A stretch of 18,065 nucleotides of DNA from Bacteroidota bacterium (GTDB lineage Bacteria > Bacteroidota > Ignavibacteria > Ignavibacteriales > Ignavibacteriaceae), in the NCBI GenBank assembly GCA_030706105.1, contig JAUZPC010000014.1:1-18065 (forward strand). Direction: 5' to 3'. Below are positions 7,328 to 15,845 of this stretch, in pieces. The notes beneath the pieces were generated by a model that saw only the letters and a list, made by a program, of their open reading frames with translations, searched no databases and had not been told where the DNA came from. The first letter of the stretch is position 1, and the number at the start of each line of letters is the position of its first letter. The position numbers were made by a program, and so were the translations under genes.

Positions 7328-7897
7328 ATGAAAAAATCTTTCATTGACCATCTTTTGCGGATAAGATTACCTCTAACAATATTTACGGCGCTGGCTGCTT
7401 TCACTTTCACTTATTTTATTAGTAAGGCCGAGAGAGACGGTGTAGGTTATACTCCTGATCAGCCGATAAATTTCTCCCACAAACTTCATGCTGGGACTAT
7501 GAAAATCGACTGCCAATATTGTCATATCGGGGTTGAAAAATCACGTCATGCATTGGTTCCTGCAACTGAAACTTGTATGAACTGTCATAAAATTGCACGC
7601 AAAGATAAACCTGAAATTAAAAAGCTGACGGCATATTATGAGGCGAATAAACCTATTCATTGGAAAAGAATTCATAAAGTGCCGGACTTCGCCTATTTTA
7701 ATCATAGTGCACATGTCAACAAAGGAATTGACTGCATTTCCTGCCATGGAGATGTAAGAAATATGGATAAGATTGGCCAGATGAATTCATTTACAATGGC
7801 AGCTTGTTTGGATTGCCATAGAACTGCTCATGATAAATTACCTGATAATAAAATAATTAAAAATGGTCCTGATAATTGTTATGCTTGTCATCGTTAA
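7328..7897 (+). CDS. actA: Alternative complex III subunit ActA, pentaheme cytochrome c
   Basis: This 189-residue protein has one N-terminal membrane segment (about residues 13-31) and five CxxCH heme-binding motifs: CQYCH (62), CMNCH (83), CISCH (136), CLDCH (160) and CYACH (184). Spare His residues supply the second axial ligands. A pentaheme, single-anchor cytochrome as the first gene of an act cluster is the ActA pattern. In known complexes it sits on the periplasmic face and passes electrons from the Fe-S subunit toward a cytochrome or oxidase. I chose the ATG at 7328; a TTG three bases earlier is less likely. The ribosome binding site is weak (ACAGG). It is the first gene of the respiratory operon and is followed closely by a small membrane protein and ActB. 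Confidence 0.93.
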   Translation: MKKSFIDHLLRIRLPLTIFTALAAFTFTYFISKAERDGVGYTPDQPINFSHKLHAGTMKIDCQYCHIGVEKSRHALVPATETCMNCHKIARKDKPEIKKLTAYYEANKPIHWKRIHKVPDFAYFNHSAHVNKGIDCISCHGDVRNMDKIGQMNSFTMAACLDCHRTAHDKLPDNKIIKNGPDNCYACHR

Positions 7898-7912
7898 AAT
7901 GAGAATACGCTA

Positions 7913-8125
7913 ATGGAAATTGAAAACTTATTTAACACTAAAAAAATTCAAAGAAAATCCTTCTTCATATATAGCGGAGTGGGTTTTCTTGCAGTATATT
8001 CTATCAAAAATGTTTTCAAGTATTTCTTTGCCGGAAATACTATTGGGCAAAACAAAAATAATATTACTATAAAACTAAATCCATTTGCTGTAAAAAGAGA
8101 TAAAGCGGGAAGTAATAATGTCTGA
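7913..8125 (+). CDS. Small membrane protein between actA and actB, family not recognised
   Basis: This 70-residue protein has a Lys/Arg-rich start, IQRKSFFIYSGVGFLAVYS, resembling a degenerate twin-arginine or anchor sequence. One membrane segment (about residues 18-40) and a short tail with NITIKLNPFAVKRDK follow. It begins 15 bases after the actA stop and its stop overlaps the ActB start by eight bases, so translation is probably coupled. The tight packing, the membrane segment and an in-frame length conserved by the overlaps argue that it is a real gene. No act cluster protein of this kind is known to me. It could be an extra small subunit or an assembly factor of ACIII; this is inference. 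Confidence 0.7.
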   Translation: MEIENLFNTKKIQRKSFFIYSGVGFLAVYSIKNVFKYFFAGNTIGQNKNNITIKLNPFAVKRDKAGSNNV

Positions 8126-11100
8126 GATTGATAATGTAACTAAGGAGAATATGCCCGATGAAAATTACTGGCGGGGATTTAATGAACTTTATAATGAGCC
8201 GGGATTTGCAGAACAGTCAGGGCCCGAGTTCCAGGATAAAGTAACGGACGAATTTAATCCGGAGCATTTAAGCGGATTATCAAGAAGAAAGTTTTTAGCG
8301 CTAATTGGCGCGTCTGCTGCACTTGCCGGAGCCGGGTGTTCAAATTATAGAGATAAAGGCGATATTGTACCTTACAATAAAAAACCTGAAGAAACTATTC
8401 CGGGTGAACCAAACTTTTATGCATCTACTTGTACTGAATGCTCATTGGCTTGCGGACTGCTGATACGGACAAGGGAAGGAAGACCAATAAAGGTTGATGG
8501 TAATCCCGATCATCCTGTAAGTAAAGGGAAGATTTGTTCCAGAGGCCAGGCTTCTATCTTAAATTTATATGACCCTGAAAGGCTGCAAAATCCCTTAAAA
8601 CGTTTTGGTGATGTCTTCAATAAAATTACATGGAAAAATGCAGATACTGAAATAATTAATGCATTAAATAATACCGGCAGTAAAGGGATTGCGGTAGTTA
8701 CTAATCGCATAGTCTCTCCTTCTTCTCTCAACGTCATAAATGCTTTTATCTCCAGATACCCAACCGCAATGCATTATTCTTATGAATTGGTAAATGATTC
8801 AATAAGGCAGTCTGCGTGGGCTAAAAGCGGGAATAAAGGCCTTTTCCCATTAATAAGCTGGGATAAAGCGAAAATAATATTAACTCTGGAATCTGATGTG
8901 CTTAATGCTGAAGGAGAATTAATCGAGACACTTCAGCAGTTTGCAAAAAACAGAGACATTGACAAACCGGATAGTTTTAGCAGGCTCTATGCAGTTGAAG
9001 CAAATCTCTCAGTTACCGGAATGAATGCAGATTATAGAATTAAACTCAGGCCTGATGCAATTTCTGACTTCCTTGTTCTATTGAACAACGGACTCAATGG
9101 AAATACTTCAGCAGTTAAAAATTTTGCAGATAAATTTAACATTAAAGAAAAAACTATTAAATATTTAATATCTGACCTGTTAAAGTATAAAGGCCAATCA
9201 ATTATATATGCCGGGGATAAGCTGCCTGAACAAATTCATATTTCGGTAAATAAATTAAATGATTTATTGGGTAATGACGCTTTATACAGAAAAGATACAG
9301 AAAAAGTATATCTACATAACTTGTCAACTTCTGTGGAGTTAAATAGACTTATAAATAATATGAAGAGCGGAAAGATTGGAGCGGTTATTCATCTGGATTC
9401 CAATCCGGCATTCCATTTTTCAGCAAGTATGGGTTATTCGGAAGCATTAAAAAAAGTCCCTTTTGTTGTAACATTAACAGAGTCAGAAAATGAAACTTCA
9501 GAATTATCTAATTATGTACTCCCGTTGAACCATCAGTTTGAGTCATGGGGGGATGCCCAGGTAAGAAGCAATGTCCTTTCATTGCAGCAGCCCGTTATAC
9601 AGCCTATATTTGCTACAAGGCAGAAAGAAGCGGTTCTGCTTACATGGCTTTCCGGCAGGCCGGAAAATTATAATGAAACAACATATTATAATTATCTAAT
9701 GAAGTGTTGGGAACAAACTTATTACAAAAATTCAGGCTCTGAAGCAGATTTTACCTCATATTGGAATAACTCACTTCATGACGGAGTAGCTATATCTCCT
9801 AAAAAGTTATCTCAATCCATGGAAGTCTCAGTAATGCCGGATAAGAGTCTCCCTAATTACGATGGCAACTATATTTTAATTCTTAAAGAGAATGTTTTGC
9901 TGGGAGACGGACGCTTTGCAAATAACGGATGGCTGCTTGAGCTGCCTCATCCGGTTACTAAGATTGTGTGGGATAATTACGCATCAATCTCTGCCGGTGC
10001 GGCTAAAGAGCTTGGCGTTAAAAACAACGATTTTATAAATATTAGTGTAAACAGGCGGCAGCTTAAAATACCCGTGTTTATTCAGCCGGGATGCACAGAT
10101 AAAACAATTACTATTGAATTGGGCTGGGGCAGAAAAAAAGTTGGAGTAGTAGGAACAAGCGCAGGCTTTAATGCAAATGATTTTATAAATTATGATGATG
10201 TGTTTTCCCCATGGATAATACAAAACGTTTCGGTTCAAAAAGCGGGTGGCAGCTATTCGCTTGCCACTACTCAGGAGCATCATTCTTTTGATAAAGAGCG
10301 CGAACAGGACCTTCATCTAAAGCGGAATATCATAAGGGAAGCCACTGTAGATGCATTTAGAAAAAATCCTAATATTTTTGGAGAGGCAAACGGAAAAGGC
10401 CATAAAACATTTTACACTGAGACAGATCAGCTTTTTTCGAAAGGTGTTAAATGGGGGATGGCAATTGATCTTAATAAATGCACCGGCTGCGGAGCGTGCA
10501 TTGTAGCATGTACTTCAGAGAATAATGTACCCGTGGTTGGGAAGGAACAGGTTGAAAGAGGAAGGGAGATGCATTGGATTAGGGTAGACAGGTATTATTC
10601 AGGTCCTGTTGAAGAGCCAAAAGTGAGTACTCAGGTGATGCTGTGCCAGCACTGCGACCATGCCCCTTGTGAAAATGTCTGTCCTGTAGTTGCAACTACC
10701 CATAGCCCCGATGGATTAAACCAGATGGTGTATAACCGTTGTGTCGGTACAAGATATTGCTCCAACAACTGTCCTTATAAAGTAAGAAGATTTAATTTCT
10801 ATAATTTTAGAGACAAATTTAAGAGCGGGTATCAGCAGGAAAATTTATTTACACTTTTATATAACCCTGAAGTAACAGTAAGGTCCAGAGGAGTAATGGA
10901 AAAGTGTACTTTTTGTATCCAAAGGATTACTAAAGCTAAGCAGGATGCAACTGCAGAAAAAACGGAATTTAAAGGCTCTTCTGTAAGAACTGCCTGCCAG
11001 GACTCCTGCATTACCGAGGCAATATCTTTTGGAGATCAGCATGATAAAGATTCTGTTATAAGAGAAAAAATGGAACATAAGCTTGCTTATTATGTTTTGG

Positions 11101-11171
11101 AAGAATTGAATATCAGGCCTAATGTGGCATATATGGCAAAGTTAAGAAATACTCGTTCTGAGGAAGCATAA
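8118..11171 (+). CDS. actB: Alternative complex III subunit ActB, Mo-family-like plus Fe-S protein
   Basis: This 1017-residue protein begins with an extended Tat signal: a conserved ENYWRGFNELY block (about 15-25), then SRRKFL (55-60) and a hydrophobic stretch ending GAGC at 74. This is the 'TAT-variant' layout known for this family. Residues about 75-700 form the molybdopterin-oxidoreductase-like half (B1), with four Cys (105, 108, 112, 140) and a dinucleotide-domain-like end (about 590-700). Residues about 780-970 form the ferredoxin-like half (B2) with four Cys groups starting at 788, 843, 875 and 930. The third group is CVGTRYCSNNC: Thr878 replaces a Cys, so one site should hold a [3Fe-4S] and the others [4Fe-4S]. 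Known ActB carries electrons from the quinol site to ActA and lacks Mo. The start overlaps the small upstream gene by eight bases; actC follows after six. Confidence 0.95.
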   Translation: MSEIDNVTKENMPDENYWRGFNELYNEPGFAEQSGPEFQDKVTDEFNPEHLSGLSRRKFLALIGASAALAGAGCSNYRDKGDIVPYNKKPEETIPGEPNFYASTCTECSLACGLLIRTREGRPIKVDGNPDHPVSKGKICSRGQASILNLYDPERLQNPLKRFGDVFNKITWKNADTEIINALNNTGSKGIAVVTNRIVSPSSLNVINAFISRYPTAMHYSYELVNDSIRQSAWAKSGNKGLFPLISWDKAKIILTLESDVLNAEGELIETLQQFAKNRDIDKPDSFSRLYAVEANLSVTGMNADYRIKLRPDAISDFLVLLNNGLNGNTSAVKNFADKFNIKEKTIKYLISDLLKYKGQSIIYAGDKLPEQIHISVNKLNDLLGNDALYRKDTEKVYLHNLSTSVELNRLINNMKSGKIGAVIHLDSNPAFHFSASMGYSEALKKVPFVVTLTESENETSELSNYVLPLNHQFESWGDAQVRSNVLSLQQPVIQPIFATRQKEAVLLTWLSGRPENYNETTYYNYLMKCWEQTYYKNSGSEADFTSYWNNSLHDGVAISPKKLSQSMEVSVMPDKSLPNYDGNYILILKENVLLGDGRFANNGWLLELPHPVTKIVWDNYASISAGAAKELGVKNNDFINISVNRRQLKIPVFIQPGCTDKTITIELGWGRKKVGVVGTSAGFNANDFINYDDVFSPWIIQNVSVQKAGGSYSLATTQEHHSFDKEREQDLHLKRNIIREATVDAFRKNPNIFGEANGKGHKTFYTETDQLFSKGVKWGMAIDLNKCTGCGACIVACTSENNVPVVGKEQVERGREMHWIRVDRYYSGPVEEPKVSTQVMLCQHCDHAPCENVCPVVATTHSPDGLNQMVYNRCVGTRYCSNNCPYKVRRFNFYNFRDKFKSGYQQENLFTLLYNPEVTVRSRGVMEKCTFCIQRITKAKQDATAEKTEFKGSSVRTACQDSCITEAISFGDQHDKDSVIREKMEHKLAYYVLEELNIRPNVAYMAKLRNTRSEEA

Positions 11172-11177
11172 GTATAT

Positions 11178-12572
11178 ATGGATAATAAAGAAAATATAGC
11201 TTTAGATTACCGGTATGAATTACCTGTTGTTGAAGGAAACTTAAAGAAGTCAGATATAGATGACCTGATTGCGGCACCGCTTGAAAAGAAAGCGAATAAA
11301 AATTTTTATATTTCTTTGGCACTAAGCGGAACTGCACTGCTGATAGGTGTTGTATGCATTGCAATAACATTGTTTAATGGTATTGGGGTGTGGGGAAATA
11401 ACCAGCCGGTCGGCTGGGCATTTGATATTGTGAATTTTGTGTTTTGGGTTGGTATTGGACACGCAGGTACACTTATTTCGGCAATTCTATTTCTTTTCCG
11501 TCAACGATGGAGAACAGGCATTGCCCGTTTTGCTGAGGCAATGACAATTTTTGCGGTAATGTGTGCCGCTTTATTCCCGGTTCTGCATACAGGCCGCCCC
11601 TGGTTAGCGGGTTATTTATTCCCTTATCCTAATCAAAATGGATTATGGATAAATTTCAACTCACCTTTAGTATGGGATGTTTTTGCCGTATCAACTTATT
11701 TTACTGTTTCATTAGTCTTTTGGTATATCGGACTGATTCCTGATTTTGCTTCCTTGCGGGACAGAACTTTATCCAAAACTAAGAAAATTATATATTCTAT
11801 TTTAAGCTTGGGGTGGAGGCATTCTCATCGTCAATGGCAACACTATGAAAAAGCATATATGCTTCTGGCAGGATTTGCAACTCCCTTAGTCCTTTCTGTC
11901 CATACAATTGTGAGCTTTGATTTTGCAGTATCTGTTTTGCCGGGTTGGCATACTACAATATTCCCTCCTTATTTTGTTGCAGGCGCTATCTTCTCCGGTT
12001 TTGCAATGGTAGTAACAGTACTGTTATTTGTAAGAAAGATTTTTCATCTTGAGCAAATAATTACTTTGAATCATCTGGAGAAGATGAATAAAGTAATACT
12101 TGCAACCGGTATGATGGTCGGCTATGCTTATGCAATGGAGTTCTTTATGGCGTGGTATAGCGGTGTTCCAACAGAGCAGTTCGTGTTTATTAATAGAGCC
12201 TTTGGCCCTTATGCCTGGGCTTATTGGATAATGATAAGTTGTAATGTCCTTTTCCCGCAGTTATTCTGGTTTAAAAAAATCAGGAGGTCTACCACTGCCA
12301 TGTTGGTCATAGTAATATTGGTTAATGTGGGGATGTGGTTTGAGAGGTTTGTTATTATAGTTACCTCATTACATAGAGATTTTCTGCCCTCAAGCTGGGG
12401 AATGTACTCTCCTACTCTAATTGATTTTGGAATTCTTTTAGGCAGTTTCGGACTTTTCTTCACTCTGGTAATTTTGTTTACAAAGTCGATGCCGGCGGTT
12501 TCTATGTCAGAAGTAAAAGCAGTTACTGAGGGAGCCCAGCCGCAGCATCATGGAGTATCTGACCATGAATAA
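11178..12572 (+). CDS. actC: Alternative complex III subunit ActC, NrfD-like membrane protein
   Basis: This 464-residue protein has about ten membrane helices and belongs to the NrfD/PsrC-like family. Diagnostic segments include 'WAFDIVNFVFWVGIGHAGTL', 'LFPVLHTGRPW' and 'GWHTTIFPPYFVAGAIF'. The last of these recurs in modified form in ActF (PHWFSTIFGIYF), showing the two subunits are paralogues. In known ACIII, ActC holds the menaquinol-oxidising site near the periplasmic face, next to the ActB clusters, and a proton path. Length is normal for the family. The N-terminus is cytoplasmic and charged. Six bases separate it from actB, and its stop overlaps the next ATG by eight bases. The C-terminal tail (PQHHGVSDHE) is His-rich and soluble. 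Confidence 0.94.
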   Translation: MDNKENIALDYRYELPVVEGNLKKSDIDDLIAAPLEKKANKNFYISLALSGTALLIGVVCIAITLFNGIGVWGNNQPVGWAFDIVNFVFWVGIGHAGTLISAILFLFRQRWRTGIARFAEAMTIFAVMCAALFPVLHTGRPWLAGYLFPYPNQNGLWINFNSPLVWDVFAVSTYFTVSLVFWYIGLIPDFASLRDRTLSKTKKIIYSILSLGWRHSHRQWQHYEKAYMLLAGFATPLVLSVHTIVSFDFAVSVLPGWHTTIFPPYFVAGAIFSGFAMVVTVLLFVRKIFHLEQIITLNHLEKMNKVILATGMMVGYAYAMEFFMAWYSGVPTEQFVFINRAFGPYAWAYWIMISCNVLFPQLFWFKKIRRSTTAMLVIVILVNVGMWFERFVIIVTSLHRDFLPSSWGMYSPTLIDFGILLGSFGLFFTLVILFTKSMPAVSMSEVKAVTEGAQPQHHGVSDHE

Positions 12573-13725
12573 CAACCCTTTATTTGCTGTTGCCGCCGTA
12601 TACGACAATCCTGATAAAATAATTTCAGCGGTTACAAAAATTGCTAACTCAGGATATCGTAAATTTGATGTTAACACACCCTATCCGCTTCACGGAATGG
12701 ATGGTGCAATGAAGTTGAAATCTTCAAAGTTGGGTTTTATTACTTTATTCTTTGGGCTAATGGGTGCAGCAACAGCACTCCTTTTAGCCTGGTGGACTCT
12801 TTCAGTAGATTATCCGTTAATTATTGGCGGTAAACCGTTTTTTGCTTTGCCCGCTTTTATTCCGGTTACTTTTGAGCTTACCGTGCTTCTTGCAACAGTA
12901 TCAACTGTAATTTGCATGCTTACATTTTTCTTCAGATTTCCGGCAAATAGTTACCCTATTCATGATACCCAATATATGAAAGATGTTTCTGGAGATAAAT
13001 TCGGTGTGTATGTTGAAGCTGCCGACAGCCGTTTTGATTTGACAGAGTTGACTATTTTATTTAATGAAACAGGTGCGGTTCGAATTGATCAAATATATCT
13101 CCCTGCAAAAGAAGTGTATCCATTGTTTCAGCCTAAGTTTTTATGGTTTCTTTTCTCTGTGTTTGTCATAACATCAATAATAACCTATTTCTCTCTGAAT
13201 AAACTAATGTATATGGAGCCTTTTGACTGGATGGCCGATCAGCAAAAGCAGTCCGTCCAAAAGATGAGTGCTTTTTATTCCGATGAATTTGGTATGCGTA
13301 CTCCGGTTAAAGGGACAGTTGCAAGAGGATTTATCCCATACAAATACTTGGGGCAGGCAGTTCCTGCTGATACAATGAAAAATCCTTTACCGCCTACTTC
13401 ATCAGTTCTGGAGTTAGGTAAAAAGAAATTTCTAACTTTCTGCTCCCCCTGCCATGGAAATTTTGCCGATGGAGACAGCCGGTTAAGGGGGCAATTCGTT
13501 AATCCTCCCTCTTTGCATACCAACAGAGCAAGGACAATGACGGACGGATTTATTTATCACATAATAACAAATGGACAAAATGCCATGCCTTCTTATTCTT
13601 CTCAGGTAACCCGGGAAGAGAGATGGTCAATAATTAACTATTTAAGAGTTTTACAGAAGGCCAAAAATGCAAGTGATGCGGATTTGAAAATGGCCAAGAA
13701 GGAGTCTGTTTCAGATGGAAAATAA
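12565..13725 (+). CDS. actDE: Fused alternative complex III subunits ActD and ActE
   Basis: This 386-residue protein joins two subunits that are usually separate. Residues about 5-185 are the DUF3341 ActD domain, with two membrane helices (about 57-79 and 97-123). A third helix (about 191-211) then anchors a class I cytochrome c of ActE type, with heme motif CSPCH at 293-297 and a likely axial Met at 341 in NAMPSY. ActD is a structural membrane subunit; ActE is a periplasmic monoheme subunit that may pass electrons onward. I chose the ATG at 12565, preceded by GGAG at 12552 and overlapping the actC stop by eight bases. An ATG at 12550 would add five residues (MEYLT). The ribosome binding site for the next gene lies inside its end. 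Confidence 0.9.
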   Translation: MNNNPLFAVAAVYDNPDKIISAVTKIANSGYRKFDVNTPYPLHGMDGAMKLKSSKLGFITLFFGLMGAATALLLAWWTLSVDYPLIIGGKPFFALPAFIPVTFELTVLLATVSTVICMLTFFFRFPANSYPIHDTQYMKDVSGDKFGVYVEAADSRFDLTELTILFNETGAVRIDQIYLPAKEVYPLFQPKFLWFLFSVFVITSIITYFSLNKLMYMEPFDWMADQQKQSVQKMSAFYSDEFGMRTPVKGTVARGFIPYKYLGQAVPADTMKNPLPPTSSVLELGKKKFLTFCSPCHGNFADGDSRLRGQFVNPPSLHTNRARTMTDGFIYHIITNGQNAMPSYSSQVTREERWSIINYLRVLQKAKNASDADLKMAKKESVSDGK

Positions 13726-14899
13726 TCTCCTCCGGTACAGTAATAAAGCTTTACCGAAAAGGATAAATGCTGCCGGCTTTATCCTTATGATAAGCGGCTT
13801 TTCTTTTGGAATCATAGCATATTTCTATGATGCGCAAAGAGCATTGCAAAACTATCTTATAATGTATTTATTTCTTATAAGCATCGGGGTCGGGTCGCTG
13901 TTTCTAATTGCATTAGAATATATTGTTAATGCAGAGTGGAGTGTCCCAATAAGAAGAATTATTGAATTCCTTGCCTCTCTTATACCTTATTTAATTGTAC
14001 TTGCACTTCCTCTGCTGATAAAACTAAATATTATCTTTGAGTGGACGCATATAGCTGTAGTGAGAGATGATAAGGTCTTGTTTGATAAGTCCCCTTACTT
14101 AAACATTACTTTTTTTGTAGTTCGGGCGGTAGTCTTCTTATTAATATGGAATCTATTCTACTGGCTAATTACCAGAAACTCATTGAAACAAGATACATCC
14201 GGAGATCAGGCGTTAACAAAGAGAAACATAAAACTTTCGGCTGTTTTTATTCCGTGTTTTGCCATTACCATTACTTTTACAGCTATCGACTGGTTAATGA
14301 GTTTAGAACCGCACTGGTTTTCCACTATTTTCGGCATTTATTTCTTCTCGGGCACGATAGTGGCAGCTCTGTCTGCTGTTACACTAATTGTTGTACTGTT
14401 AAAAGAGAATAACTATCTCCATCCTAAAATTATAGACGATCATCTTTATAGCTTGGGTGCGCTGCTTTTCGGCTTTGTCAATTTTTGGGGCTACATTGCT
14501 TTTGCTCAGTATTTGTTAATCTGGTATGCTGATGTACCTGAAGAAAATTTTTGGTTTATGCACAGATGGCAAAACGGCTGGTGGATTGTGTCGTTGCTGC
14601 TTATTATAACCCATTTTGTTGTTCCCTACATAGTCTTACTTTCGCAGCCGGCAAAAATGGATCATAAAAAATTGAAATTCAGTGCTGCATTGCTTTTATG
14701 CGCCCATATTTTGGATCTGTTTTGGATTGTAATGCCAAGTTCACAAAATAGTTCATTTAGTATCAGCTGGATTGATTTTGTCTTTCCTGTTGCGGGCATC
14801 GGTATAGTTATTCTTGCTTTTAGTTATAAAGCAAAAAGAGAAAACCTTCTTCCGGTTGGTGACCCTAAACTTGAACGAGGCTTAAATTTTCATTTATAA
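13715..14899 (+). CDS. actF: Alternative complex III subunit ActF, NrfD-like membrane protein
   Basis: This 394-residue protein has about ten membrane helices and is the second NrfD-like subunit of ACIII. PHWFSTIFGIYFFSG mirrors the GWHTTIFPPYFV motif of ActC. Other conserved blocks are 'FWGYIAFAQYLLIWYADVPEE' (read as two adjoining halves), 'MHRWQNGWW' and a short soluble tail. In known complexes ActF does not bind quinol as ActC does, but has a half-channel thought to take part in proton movement. It overlaps the ActD-ActE fusion by 11 bases and has a good ribosome binding site (AAGGAG near 13699, ten bases ahead). The next gene starts eight bases after its stop. Length is slightly short of many homologues but complete. 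Confidence 0.92.
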   Translation: MENNLLRYSNKALPKRINAAGFILMISGFSFGIIAYFYDAQRALQNYLIMYLFLISIGVGSLFLIALEYIVNAEWSVPIRRIIEFLASLIPYLIVLALPLLIKLNIIFEWTHIAVVRDDKVLFDKSPYLNITFFVVRAVVFLLIWNLFYWLITRNSLKQDTSGDQALTKRNIKLSAVFIPCFAITITFTAIDWLMSLEPHWFSTIFGIYFFSGTIVAALSAVTLIVVLLKENNYLHPKIIDDHLYSLGALLFGFVNFWGYIAFAQYLLIWYADVPEENFWFMHRWQNGWWIVSLLLIITHFVVPYIVLLSQPAKMDHKKLKFSAALLLCAHILDLFWIVMPSSQNSSFSISWIDFVFPVAGIGIVILAFSYKAKRENLLPVGDPKLERGLNFHL

Positions 14900-14907
14900 G
14901 TTGATGT

Positions 14908-15837
14908 ATGAGAATGAGAAATATAAATAATTTGTTAAATATTATTAAAGATAACCGTAATAAATTTTTCGGGTTAACTTTTATTTATGTTCTTTTTATA
15001 GGACTTATAACAGGGCTTTACTATATGATCAGTCTAAATGACTTAACCAGAAAAAACATTCTACCCGGTCTCCCGGATTCTTCCGGGCGAATGCAGGATC
15101 TTAAAATAATGGAAAGCAGGATAATCCCCCCAATAGATGTAATGAAAATGAAAACGGCTGACCCTCAGTTAGTTAGTGAAGGGAAAGATCTGTTTACAAA
15201 AGTATGTGCATCCTGCCATGGGGAAGAGGGTAAGGGCAATGGGCCAGGTGCTGCCGGACTCAATCCAACGCCCCGTAATTTTACATCACGGGACGGATGG
15301 AAAAATGGATTTAAACTCAGTCAGATTTATAAAACACTAATGGAAGGATTTGCCGGCTCGGCAATGATAGCGTATGATTATCTGACTCCGACTGAAAGGT
15401 TTGCACTTGCACATTATATAAGAGAAACGTTTCTTCCCGGTTTACCGGCAGATACAGACGATGAACTCAAAACGCTAGACCAAACATATTCATTGTCGCA
15501 GGGAAAAGAAACGGCCGCACAGATTCCGGTAAACAGAGCAATAAAAATTGTAATAAGTGAAGAGGAAGCCGGAAGGCAAAAATCTAATGCTATTTACGAC
15601 TCTCTTATTAAAGAAAAAAAATCGGCAGGCGTGTTGATATTTAACAGAGTTGTTAAAAACAGAGATGCAGCCCTAAAATGGCTGTCACAGAACAAATTTA
15701 GTGATATAGATATTTTTCGTAATCTCGTTACCAGAAATGTAAATATAAACGGCTTCAACAGGCAGGTAAATTATTTAATTGCCGATGAGTGGGAGCTGCT
15801 TTATAATTTTTCAATTAATTTATTCCCCGGAAATTAG
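14908..15837 (+). CDS. Membrane-anchored monoheme cytochrome c with long C-terminal region
   Basis: This 309-residue protein has one N-terminal membrane helix (about residues 20-42), a linker, and a class I cytochrome c domain (about 88-170). The domain carries the heme motif CASCH at 100-104, a GPGAAGLNPTPRNF loop and a candidate axial Met in SAMIAY. Residues about 175-309 form an extra region without Cys that is predicted helical by eye; I cannot assign it to a family. It follows actF by eight bases and precedes the SCO gene by eight. Because an ActE-type cytochrome is already fused to ActD, this one may be a further electron carrier linking ACIII to the oxidase, or the separate ActE of a cluster with duplicated cytochromes. 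The start is the first in-frame ATG; one two codons later (14914) is possible. Confidence 0.85.
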   Translation: MRMRNINNLLNIIKDNRNKFFGLTFIYVLFIGLITGLYYMISLNDLTRKNILPGLPDSSGRMQDLKIMESRIIPPIDVMKMKTADPQLVSEGKDLFTKVCASCHGEEGKGNGPGAAGLNPTPRNFTSRDGWKNGFKLSQIYKTLMEGFAGSAMIAYDYLTPTERFALAHYIRETFLPGLPADTDDELKTLDQTYSLSQGKETAAQIPVNRAIKIVISEEEAGRQKSNAIYDSLIKEKKSAGVLIFNRVVKNRDAALKWLSQNKFSDIDIFRNLVTRNVNINGFNRQVNYLIADEWELLYNFSINLFPGN

Positions 15838-15845
15838 GCAATTTT

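Noticed and set aside
12550..12564. Upstream ATG for the ActD-ActE fusion
   Set aside because: It would add only MEYLT and lies 13 or more bases from any purine-rich site. The ATG at 12565 has GGAG at good spacing and an eight-base overlap like other junctions.
14146..14412. 88-codon plus-strand frame inside actF
   Set aside because: It lies wholly within actF in another frame, has Cys- and Tyr-rich random-looking composition, and has no ribosome binding site.
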